A DNA stretch of 64,000 nt from Microbacterium sp. CFH 31415 (GTDB taxonomy: Bacteria; Actinomycetota; Actinomycetes; Actinomycetales; Microbacteriaceae). The stretch lies in contig NZ_JAKYXC010000002.1 in the NCBI RefSeq assembly GCF_022538185.1, positions 372,001 to 436,000 on the forward strand. The letters run 5' to 3'. The position numbers and the translations under genes were made by a program. A model generated the notes under the pieces. The model was not told where the DNA came from. It ran no database searches and saw nothing but the letters and a program-made list of their open reading frames with translations. Shown piece after piece: positions 36,070 through 42,843 of the stretch. Each line of letters starts with the position of its first letter. Position 1 is the stretch's first letter.

Positions 36070-37287
36070 ATGCCCGCCCCCGCGTCGATGGACAAGACCG
36101 ATACGCTCGCCTGGCTGCGGCGCATCTCGGGCGACCTCGCGACGGCGACCATCAAGCGGCTGGAGGAGACCCTCCCCTGGTACGCCGACATGCCGCCGGC
36201 GCGCCGGTCGGCCGTCGGCCTGGTCGCGCAGGCGGGCATCACGTCGTTCATCTCGTGGTACGAGGATCCGACCTCGACGCCCTGGATCGCGGCCGACATC
36301 TTCGCGGCCGCGCCGCGGGAGCTGCTGCGCAGTGTGAGCCTGCAGCAGACGCTGCAGCTCATCCGCGTCACGGTCGAGATCACCGAGGAGCGGGTGGCCG
36401 GAAAGGGCGAGCACCTCCGCGAGGCGATCCTGCTCTACTCGCGCGATGTCGCCTTCGCGGCCGCCGACGTGTATGCACGCGCCGCCGAGGCGCGAGGACT
36501 GTGGGATGCGCGTCTCGAGGCGCTCGTCGTCGACTCGATCCTCACCGGCGAGGCCGATGAGGAGCTGCCCAGCCGCATCGCCGCGCTGGGGTGGCACGGC
36601 CATGGCGAGGTCGCCGTGCTCGTGGGCACCACCCCGCCGCAGTTCGACATCGACCAGCTTCGGCGCACCGCCCGCAAGCTCGGCGTCGACGTGCTCATCG
36701 GTGTGCAGGGCTCGCGGCTCGTTCTCGTCGTGGGACGCTCCGAGTCGGCGGCACGGCCCGATGACGTCGCCGCCGATCTGCCCTTCACCGAGATCGCGCG
36801 GCGGCTCGAGCCCGGCTTCGGCCCTGGCTTCCTCGTGCTGGGTCCGACGGTTCCCGCTCTGGTCGACGCGGGCCAGAGCGCCCGCGCGGCGCTGGCCGGA
36901 TTCGCCGTCGCCCGCGCGTGGCGACACGCCCCGCGTCCGGTCGAGGCCGACGATCTGCTTCCCGAGCGCGCGCTCGCGGGCGACCCGCTCGCCAAGCTGA
37001 CGCTGGTCGACCGCATCTACCGCCCGTTGCAGTCGCACAGCGCCGATCTCGTCGCCACGCTGTGGAGCTACCTCGACAATGGACGATCGCTCGAGGCGAC
37101 CGCCCGCGAGCTGTTCGTGCATCCGAACACGGTGCGCTACCGGCTCAAGCGCGTCTCGGAGGTGATCGGCTGGGATGCCACCGGCCCGCGTGAGGCGCTG
37201 ATCCTGCAGACGGCGCTCATTCTGGGCTCGATCGGCACCGACGCGACCCGCCGACGCGCCCCTGTTTCGCGCCGAAGCGCCCCCTGA
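36070..37287 (+). CDS. PucR/CdaR-type regulator, FasR-like activator of fatty-acid synthesis genes
   Basis: A 405-residue regulator with a C-terminal PucR-type helix-turn-helix (LVATLWSYLDNGRSLEATARELFVHPNTVRYRLKRVSEVIG). The N-terminal half is a helical sensor-like domain with GGDEF-like or CdaR-type alpha/beta section (LGWHGHGEVAVLVGTTPP ...). It sits directly before fabD-fabH-acpP-fabF, the position of Streptomyces FasR, a needed activator of that operon. The start ATG 36070 is 8 bp after aceE, so it may be co-transcribed with it. The FasR identity rests on domain and context; binding sites are unknown in the 84 bp before fabD. Confidence 0.82.
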   Translation: MPAPASMDKTDTLAWLRRISGDLATATIKRLEETLPWYADMPPARRSAVGLVAQAGITSFISWYEDPTSTPWIAADIFAAAPRELLRSVSLQQTLQLIRVTVEITEERVAGKGEHLREAILLYSRDVAFAAADVYARAAEARGLWDARLEALVVDSILTGEADEELPSRIAALGWHGHGEVAVLVGTTPPQFDIDQLRRTARKLGVDVLIGVQGSRLVLVVGRSESAARPDDVAADLPFTEIARRLEPGFGPGFLVLGPTVPALVDAGQSARAALAGFAVARAWRHAPRPVEADDLLPERALAGDPLAKLTLVDRIYRPLQSHSADLVATLWSYLDNGRSLEATARELFVHPNTVRYRLKRVSEVIGWDATGPREALILQTALILGSIGTDATRRRAPVSRRSAP

Positions 37288-37288
37288 T

Positions 37289-37365
37289 CTGTACAGGTCT
37301 TACAAAGCACTCCGGCATTTCTGTGCGGGGATCGCCAGAGGGCGCCGGATGATCCTTGACAGGAT
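37289..37365 (+). promoter_or_regulatory. fabD: fabD upstream region
   Basis: The 84 bp between the FasR-like gene and fabD contain a perfect palindrome CTGTACAG (37289-37296) and a CAGGAT hexamer (37360-37365) 6 nt before GTG 37372, again the leaderless spacing. The palindrome is a candidate regulator site only by position. Confidence 0.4.
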
Positions 37366-37371
37366 GGACGA

Positions 37372-38289
37372 GTGAGAATCGCCGTCTTCCCCGGACAGGG
37401 CTCCCAGTCCCCGGGCTTCCTGTCCCCTTGGCTCTCCGTCGACGGCACCGCCGAACGGCTCGCCGCCTACTCCGAGTGGTCTGGTGTCGACCTCGTCGCC
37501 GCCGGCACCGAATGGGATGCCGACCAGATCCGCGACACCCAGGTGGCCCAGCCGCTCATCGTGGCGGCCAGCCTCCTGTCGTGGAACGCGCTCCCCGATC
37601 ATGACGCGGTCTCCGGTGTCGCCGGCCACTCCGTCGGCGAGTTCGCGGCAGCCGCGGCCGCGGGCATCCTGTCCGAAGAGGACGCCCTGCGCCTCGTCGG
37701 CATCCGCGGACGCGCCATGGCCGAGGCCGCTGCAGCAGAGCAGACCGGCATGAGCGCGGTCATCGGCGGGGACGAGGCATCCATCGTCTCCCGACTCGAA
37801 GAGCTCGGCCTCACCCCCGCCAACTACAACGGCGGCGGCCAGCTCGTCGCGGCCGGTGCGCTCGACGCCCTCGCCTCGCTCACCGCCGAGCCGCCCTCAG
37901 GCGCCCGCGTCATCCCGCTCCAGGTCGCCGGCGCCTTCCATACCCGCTACATGGCTCCGGCGGTCGAGGCGCGGCGCAGCGCCGCGGCAGAGGTCGAGAC
38001 ATCCGATCCTCGCATCACGATCTGGAGCAACCGCGATGGCGCGGCCGTCGACTCCGGCTCGACATTCGCCGACCTGCTCGTCGACCAGGTGGCCTCGCCG
38101 GTGCGCTGGGATCTGTGCATGGCGTCTTTCGCAGACGCGGGTGTGTCGGGCATCGTGGAGTTGTCGCCCGCGGGTACGCTCACGGGGCTCGCCAAGCGGG
38201 CTCTGCGCGGCACTCCCGCCGTCGCCGTCAAGACACCCGACGACCTCCAGGCTGCAGCCGCTCTGCTGAGCGCCTCGGCCGACGCATGA
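37372..38289 (+). CDS. fabD: ACP S-malonyltransferase
   Basis: Moves malonate from CoA to acyl carrier protein, the entry step of type II fatty-acid synthesis. It has 305 residues. VFPGQGSQSPGFL (oxyanion loop), VAGHSVGEFAAAAAAG with active Ser87, and the later GAFHTRYMAPA with the catalytic His. Q at the GQ motif and R in GIRGRAMAEA complete the set. GTG 37372 fits the leaderless promoter. It heads the operon fabD-fabH-acpP-fabF, with fabH 13 bp on. Confidence 0.96.
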   Translation: MRIAVFPGQGSQSPGFLSPWLSVDGTAERLAAYSEWSGVDLVAAGTEWDADQIRDTQVAQPLIVAASLLSWNALPDHDAVSGVAGHSVGEFAAAAAAGILSEEDALRLVGIRGRAMAEAAAAEQTGMSAVIGGDEASIVSRLEELGLTPANYNGGGQLVAAGALDALASLTAEPPSGARVIPLQVAGAFHTRYMAPAVEARRSAAAEVETSDPRITIWSNRDGAAVDSGSTFADLLVDQVASPVRWDLCMASFADAGVSGIVELSPAGTLTGLAKRALRGTPAVAVKTPDDLQAAAALLSASADA

Positions 38290-38302
38290 CCGGAGAATCC
38301 GC

Positions 38303-39304
38303 ATGACCCCCACACTCGTCCAGCCCACCGGGCCCGCCCACACGCGCATCTACTCCTACGGCGCCGCGCGCGGTGAGATCGCCGTGCCCAACGACGACCT
38401 CGTCGGGCCGATCGACTCCAGCGACGAGTGGATCCGCCAGCGCACCGGCATCATCACGCGCACGCGCGCGGTCGCCGGGACCACCGCGATCGATTTGGCG
38501 ACGGATGCCGGCCGCGAGGCGATCGAGCGCTCGGGCGTGGATCCCGCGAAGATCGACGCCGTGATCGTCGCGACGATCAGCAACCCCAAGCAGACGCCCT
38601 CGGTGTCGGCCATCGTGGCCGACCGTGTGGGATCGAACCCCGCCGCCGCTTACGACGTCAACGCCGCCTGCGCCGGCTTCGCCTACGGCGTCGCGCAGGC
38701 CGACGCCCTGATCCGCGCCGGCGCCGCGCACTACGCGCTCGTGATCGGAACCGAGAAGCTCAGCGACGTAGTCGACCCTGCCGACCGCAGCATCTCGTTC
38801 CTGCTCGGCGACGGCGCGGGAGCGGTCGTCATCGGCCCCAGCGACACGCCCGGCATCGGCCCGACCGTGTGGGGCTCCGACGGCTCGAAGGCCGAAGCAG
38901 TGGGCATGAACCACACGCTCACCGAGTTCCGCGACGGCACCGCGCCGTGGCCGACCCTGCGACAGGAGGGCCCGACCGTGTTCCGCTGGGCCGTCTGGGA
39001 GATGGTCAAGGTCGCACGCCAGGCCCTCGAGGCCGCCGGGGTGCAGGCATCCGATCTGGCGGCCTTCGTGCCCCACCAGGCGAACATGCGCATCATCGAC
39101 GAATTCGCCAAGCAGCTGGGCCTGCCCGACACTGTGGTCGTCGGTCGCGACATCGAGACGACGGGCAACACGTCGGCCGCCTCGATCCCGCTGGCCACGC
39201 ACCGCCTGCTCGAGGAGCACCCCGAGCTGAGTGGCGGTCTCGCCCTGCAGATCGGCTTCGGCGCCGGACTCGTGTTCGGCGCCCAGGTCGTCGTGCTCCC
39301 CTGA
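38303..39304 (+). CDS. fabH: Beta-ketoacyl-ACP synthase III
   Basis: Condenses an acyl-CoA starter with malonyl-ACP to begin each chain. In actinobacteria it prefers branched starters, giving iso- and anteiso-fatty acids. It has 333 residues. VNAACAGFAYGVA contains Cys123; PHQANMRIIDE has the His; GNTSAASIPLA has the Asn. AGTTAIDLA and the DGAGAVVIG loop are typical. The GGAGAATCCGC site precedes ATG 38303, 13 bp after fabD. Confidence 0.97.
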   Translation: MTPTLVQPTGPAHTRIYSYGAARGEIAVPNDDLVGPIDSSDEWIRQRTGIITRTRAVAGTTAIDLATDAGREAIERSGVDPAKIDAVIVATISNPKQTPSVSAIVADRVGSNPAAAYDVNAACAGFAYGVAQADALIRAGAAHYALVIGTEKLSDVVDPADRSISFLLGDGAGAVVIGPSDTPGIGPTVWGSDGSKAEAVGMNHTLTEFRDGTAPWPTLRQEGPTVFRWAVWEMVKVARQALEAAGVQASDLAAFVPHQANMRIIDEFAKQLGLPDTVVVGRDIETTGNTSAASIPLATHRLLEEHPELSGGLALQIGFGAGLVFGAQVVVLP

Positions 39305-39377
39305 GCCCTCTGCGCCCCGACCCTAGACTTGAGCCGGACCACCCGGTTCGCGAACCCCGAAGAAACAGGAGAAACCC

Positions 39378-39626
39378 ATGGCATTCAGCAGCGACGAGGT
39401 CCTTGCCGGACTTGCCGAGCTCATCACCGACGAGACGGGCATCTCGGCCGACGAGGTTGCGCTCGAGAAGTCGTTCACGGACGACCTCGACATCGACTCC
39501 ATCTCGATGATGACGATCGTCGTGAACGCCGAGGAGAAGTTCGGCGTCACCATCCCCGACGACGAGGTCAAGAACCTCAAGACCGTCGGCGACGCCGTCA
39601 CCTACATCACGTCGAACCAGGCGTAA
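39378..39626 (+). CDS. acpP: Acyl carrier protein
   Basis: An 82-residue acidic four-helix carrier that shuttles acyl chains on a phosphopantetheine arm. DLDIDSISMMTIV holds the prosthetic Ser41 (DSIS, where most have DSLD), which is normal for actinobacterial ACPs. KFGVTIPDDEVKNLKTVGDAV forms helices 3-4. AGGAG stands before ATG 39378. Two strong hairpins follow before fabF. Confidence 0.97.
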   Translation: MAFSSDEVLAGLAELITDETGISADEVALEKSFTDDLDIDSISMMTIVVNAEEKFGVTIPDDEVKNLKTVGDAVTYITSNQA

Positions 39627-39638
39627 GCACCATTCCTG

Positions 39639-39703
39639 TGGGGCGCCGCCCCATACCCCCGGCTTGCTGATGCACGCCACGGTGGGGGCGCTCAGCCCCC
39701 ACC
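39639..39703 (+). promoter_or_regulatory. Two hairpins between acpP and fabF
   Basis: TGGGGC-GCC-GCCCCA at 39639-39653 and a 9-bp stem GGTGGGGGC/GCCCCCACC with loop GCTCA at 39681-39703. They may partly terminate or stabilise the acpP message, giving more ACP than FabF. Confidence 0.6.
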
Positions 39704-39722
39704 GGCCATCTACGAGGACTTC

Positions 39723-40967
39723 ATGCCCATGAGCACACCCCGAATCGTCGTCACCGGCATCGGCGCCTCCACCCCGCTGGGCGGCACCGCGCCCGAGAGC
39801 TGGTCGGCCCTCCTCGGCGGGGCGTCCGGCACCCACACGCTCGAGTACGACTGGGTGGAGGAATACCAGATCCCGGTGACCTTCGCCGCCGAGGCCACGG
39901 TGCGTCCCGACACCGTCCTCGAGCGCCCGGTCGCCAACCGTCTGGACCCGTCCGCGCAGTTCGCGCTGGTGGCGGCACAGGAGGCGTGGGCGGATGCCGG
40001 CAAGCCCGAGGTCGAGCCGGAGCGCTTCGGGGTCGACTTCGCCACGGGCATCGGCGGGCTGCAGACGACGCTCGCCGCGTGGGACGTGCTCAAGAGCAAG
40101 GGACCGCGGCGCGTCATGCCGATGAGCGTCCCGATGCTGATGCCGAACGCCCCCGCGGCCGCGGTGTCGATGCACCTCGGGGCACGCGCCTATGCGCGCA
40201 CCGTCGCCTCCGCCTGCGCGTCGAGCACCGAGTCGATCGTGAACGCCGTCGACGCGCTGCGGGCCGGCCACGCCGACGTGATCATCGCGGGCGGTTCGGA
40301 GGCCGTGATCCACGGCCTCACGCTCGCGGCGTTCGCGGCCATGCAGGCGCTGTCCAAGCGCAACGACTCCCCCGAGACCGCCTCGCGCCCGTACAGCGTC
40401 GACCGTGACGGGTTCGTCATGGGCGAGGGCGCGGCGTGCCTCGTGCTCGAGACCGAGGAGCACGCGAAGGCCCGCGGAGCCAAGATCTACGCCGAGATCG
40501 CCGGCGGCGGCGTCACGGCCGACTCGTACCACATCACCGCTCCCGAACCGGAGGGTCTCGGCGCCTCGCGCGCCGTGCGTCTCGCGCTAGAGGCCGCGGG
40601 CGCGACGCCCGACGACGTCACCCACATCAATGCGCATGCGACGTCGACCCCCACGGGCGACATCGCCGAGTACAAGGCGCTCCTGAGCGTGTTCGGCGAT
40701 CGCGTGCACGACATCCCGGTGTCGGCCACCAAGGCCTCGACCGGCCACCTCCTCGGCGGCACGGGAGCGCTCGAGGCGATCTTCACGATCCTCGCGCTGC
40801 GCGACCGCGTCGCTCCCCCGACCATCAACATCTCGACGCAGGATCCCGAGATCCCGCTCAAGGTGTCGGGCGAGGCGCAGCCGCTGGGCGACGGCCCGCA
40901 GCTCGCCATCAGCAACTCGTTCGGCTTCGGCGGGCACAACGCGGTCGTCGCGTTCCGGTCGGTCTGA
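39723..40967 (+). CDS. fabF: Beta-ketoacyl-ACP synthase II
   Basis: Elongates acyl-ACP with malonyl-ACP. It has 414 residues. TVASACASSTESI contains Cys165, HINAHATSTPTGD the first His, KASTGHLLGGTGALEA the Lys and second His, and NSFGFGGHNAVVAF the C-terminal glycine loop. ATG 39723 follows GAGGA; ATG 39729 is possible. Last gene of the fab operon; a terminator follows at 41005. Confidence 0.97.
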   Translation: MPMSTPRIVVTGIGASTPLGGTAPESWSALLGGASGTHTLEYDWVEEYQIPVTFAAEATVRPDTVLERPVANRLDPSAQFALVAAQEAWADAGKPEVEPERFGVDFATGIGGLQTTLAAWDVLKSKGPRRVMPMSVPMLMPNAPAAAVSMHLGARAYARTVASACASSTESIVNAVDALRAGHADVIIAGGSEAVIHGLTLAAFAAMQALSKRNDSPETASRPYSVDRDGFVMGEGAACLVLETEEHAKARGAKIYAEIAGGGVTADSYHITAPEPEGLGASRAVRLALEAAGATPDDVTHINAHATSTPTGDIAEYKALLSVFGDRVHDIPVSATKASTGHLLGGTGALEAIFTILALRDRVAPPTINISTQDPEIPLKVSGEAQPLGDGPQLAISNSFGFGGHNAVVAFRSV

Positions 40968-41004
40968 CGTCGGATCCGACGCGCCGCCTCACCGCGATAC
41001 GCGA

Positions 41005-41035
41005 AGACGCCCCCGGGAAGCCTCCGGGGGCGTCT
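41005..41035 (+). terminator. fab operon terminator
   Basis: A 12-bp stem AGACGCCCCCGG/CCGGGGGCGTCT with a 7-nt loop, 38 bp after fabF. The rest of 41036-41168 shows no gene. Confidence 0.85.
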
Positions 41036-41168
41036 GTCGTGTCAGGCGGCGATTCGCCTTCCCGCTGCCCAGGTCACTTCTCTCCGAGCCTCGGTGGCGG
41101 CGCCTCGAGCCGCCTGAGTCTGTGAAGTTGTGGATGCCGCGTCCGGGGGTCGCCCGGCGCACCGCGCC

Positions 41169-41672
41169 TCAGCCGACCTTGTGCAGCCAGACGACAGGTG
41201 CGTCGTCGCTCGCGTGACGGAAGGGCTCGAGCTCTTCGTCCCAGGCTGAGCCGAGCGCGACCTGCAGTTCACGGTGCAGCTCGACGGCGCTGCCGCCTGA
41301 GACCTCCATGGCGTAGCGGATGCGGTCCTCGCCGATCACGACGTTGCCCGCGGTGTCGGTCTGCGCGTAGTGGATGCCGAGTCCCGGCGTGTGCAGCCAG
41401 CGACCGCCGTCACTGCGCGGGGTGGGGTCTTCCGTCACTTCGAAGCGCAGGTGCTCCCATCCGCGGATCGCGGTGGCGAGTGCCGCGCCGGTGCCGGCGG
41501 TGCCCTCCCAGTAGAACTCCGCGCGGCGTGCACCGTGCAGCACCGGCTGGTCGGCCCAGTCGAAGCTGACCGCTCGGCCCAGGGCACGACCCACCGCCCA
41601 CTCGAGGTGGGGGCACAATGCTCGTGGCGCGGAGTGAATGAAGATCACTCCACGCGCCTGTGGTGTCGCCAT
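41169..41672 (-). CDS. DUF3145 family protein
   Basis: A 167-residue soluble protein of the actinobacterial DUF3145 family. ATPQARGVIFIHSAPRALCPHLEWAVGRALG opens the family's N-terminus; FDWADQPVLHGARRAEFYWEG, GWEHLRFEVTEDPT and GLGIHYAQTDTAGNVVIGEDRIRYAM follow. The family occurs widely near fab genes and its function is unknown. A good promoter lies upstream (TTGTGA-N18-GATAAT) with a perfect palindrome over the -35, so it is regulated on its own. It converges on the fab operon. Confidence 0.88.
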   Translation of the reverse strand: MATPQARGVIFIHSAPRALCPHLEWAVGRALGRAVSFDWADQPVLHGARRAEFYWEGTAGTGAALATAIRGWEHLRFEVTEDPTPRSDGGRWLHTPGLGIHYAQTDTAGNVVIGEDRIRYAMEVSGGSAVELHRELQVALGSAWDEELEPFRHASDDAPVVWLHKVG

Positions 41673-41753
41673 GATCTCTCCGTTTCATCAGGTGCGTCTT
41701 CCCCAACGACCTGTGCACGGATGTCCGGCGGTGTATTCGGTTGTGCTCTCGCC

Positions 41754-41783
41754 ATTATCGCCCAGGGGCAGGGGGAATCACAA
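41754..41783 (-). promoter_or_regulatory. Promoter of the DUF3145 gene
   Basis: Minus strand: -35 TTGTGA (41778-41783), 18-nt spacer, -10 GATAAT (41754-41759). Near consensus for a principal-sigma promoter. Confidence 0.7.
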
Positions 41784-41794
41784 GGATGTGATTC
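41775..41794. promoter_or_regulatory. Perfect 20-bp palindromic operator candidate
   Basis: GAATCACA-AGGA-TGTGATTC, an exact 8-bp inverted repeat, covers the -35 of the DUF3145 promoter. The symmetry suits a dimeric repressor; I do not recognise which. Confidence 0.7.
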
Positions 41795-41820
41795 GGCCGT
41801 GTCGCGGCATCCCTCCACGA

Positions 41821-41852
41821 CGAAGGCCCCGGCGGATGAGCCGGGGCCTTCG
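41821..41852 (-). terminator. Terminator of the dioxygenase gene
   Basis: A perfect 13-bp stem CGAAGGCCCCGGC/GCCGGGGCCTTCG with loop GGATGA, 18 bp after the dioxygenase stop. Confidence 0.85.
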
Positions 41853-41869
41853 CGAGCGGGTGAAGCCGA

Positions 41870-42643
41870 TCAGGCCTCGCTCATGACATTCACCGCGGCC
41901 TGGCCCTTGGCGGCGTAGTAGGCGGCGCGAGCGGCGTCCTTGCGGGCCTGCTCCGCATAGCCTGCCTCGAGGACGTCCTGCGGGACGTGGACGCTCTCGA
42001 CGTGGTTGACGCCGTGGTACTTCTCGATGTACGCGTCAAGCTCGGGGCCGGACGTCCAGGACGTGATCAGGCAGTAGCGGGGCTCGGTGCCGATGTGCGT
42101 CGCGGCGTGCCACAGGCGCTGCGTGTCGATGATGAGCTGCGCGCCGGCGGGGAGGGCGATGCGCACCTCACCCTCGGGGTCGGTGCGGTTCTCGCGAAGG
42201 ACGAAGAAGCTGTCCTTGTCGTCGGTCAGGTTGAAGAATCCGCGGACCACCCAGCCCGTGCCGTCGGGGTTGAGACGGTTGTTGTCGTCCTGGTGGAGGT
42301 TGTAGAGGGTCTCACCGTAGGGAGTCGGCTGCAGTTCGATGACACGGCAGCGACCGACGTTCGCGCCCGGCTCCTGTGCGCGGCGCGTGAGGTTCGGGGC
42401 CTTCTCGACCTGCGAGTCGATCCACACGCCGTCCTTGTCGGTGCGCGGCGGCTTGTGGTTCCAGAACCCGTTGCACTCGATGTCGCCGAATGCGCTGGCG
42501 AGCGGCGCGAAGCGCGTGTCGCCCGACGACTTCCAGTCGTTGTACTCGATATCGAGCCACTCCTTGGGGTCGAGCTCCTGGTTGTAGCGGTCGAGGACGA
42601 CGTAGCCGGTCTCCTCGAGCGCAGCGGACTTGATGTAACCCAT
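41870..42643 (-). CDS. 2-oxoglutarate/Fe(II) dioxygenase-like protein, unassigned substrate
   Basis: A 257-residue protein with the H-x-D...H metal triad of 2OG-Fe(II) oxygenases: LHQDDNNRLN gives H117 and D119, and DTQRLWHAATH gives H179. R189 in GTEPRYCLITSW is placed to bind 2-oxoglutarate. PAGAQLIIDTQ, GWVVRGFFNLTDD and FFVLRENRTDP are typical of the jelly-roll core. The C-terminal 50 residues form an Ala-rich helix. I do not recognise its family or substrate. GAAAGG precedes ATG 42643. A probable DtxR/IdeR iron box lies 50 bp upstream, so expression should rise in iron shortage. It diverges from a DUF262 protein. Confidence 0.78.
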   Translation of the reverse strand: MGYIKSAALEETGYVVLDRYNQELDPKEWLDIEYNDWKSSGDTRFAPLASAFGDIECNGFWNHKPPRTDKDGVWIDSQVEKAPNLTRRAQEPGANVGRCRVIELQPTPYGETLYNLHQDDNNRLNPDGTGWVVRGFFNLTDDKDSFFVLRENRTDPEGEVRIALPAGAQLIIDTQRLWHAATHIGTEPRYCLITSWTSGPELDAYIEKYHGVNHVESVHVPQDVLEAGYAEQARKDAARAAYYAAKGQAAVNVMSEA

Positions 42644-42692
42644 GACGGATTGCCTTTCGGTCAGCGGGCCAGCACGTTTTAACAGGCCCAAC

Positions 42693-42711
42693 TAAGGCAA
42701 GCCTACCTTGG
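42693..42711. promoter_or_regulatory. Putative DtxR/IdeR iron box
   Basis: TAAGGCAAGCCTACCTTGG matches 14 of 19 positions of TWAGGTWAGSCTWACCTWA. Located between the divergent dioxygenase and DUF262 genes, nearer the former. Confidence 0.6.
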
Positions 42712-42763
42712 AGGCTCACGGCCGCCCTTGGACAGGACCGTGAATAACGGATGCCTCGGCACG

Positions 42764-42804
42764 GCCGATTAGACTCGAGATCGGCGTGTCCGCGGCCGAT
42801 CGGC
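42764..42804 (+). promoter_or_regulatory. DUF262 gene promoter with GCCGAT/ATCGGC repeats
   Basis: TAGACT (42770-42775) is a likely -10. It is flanked by GCCGAT (42764-42769) and ATCGGC (42780-42785), and a palindrome GCCGATCGGC follows at 42795-42804. These could bind an autorepressor. Confidence 0.45.
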
Positions 42805-42843
42805 CCCCGCGCCACGACAGCTTCGAAGGAGCGTATCCGGGCG

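Noticed and set aside
41036..41272. A 76-codon minus-strand gene after the fab operon
   Set aside because: It overlaps the end of the DUF3145 gene in another frame and has no start signal.
42751..42843. Longer N-terminus of the DUF262 protein from ATG 42751
   Set aside because: The likely -10 (TAGACT, 42770) lies downstream of that ATG, and AAGGAG precedes ATG 42844.
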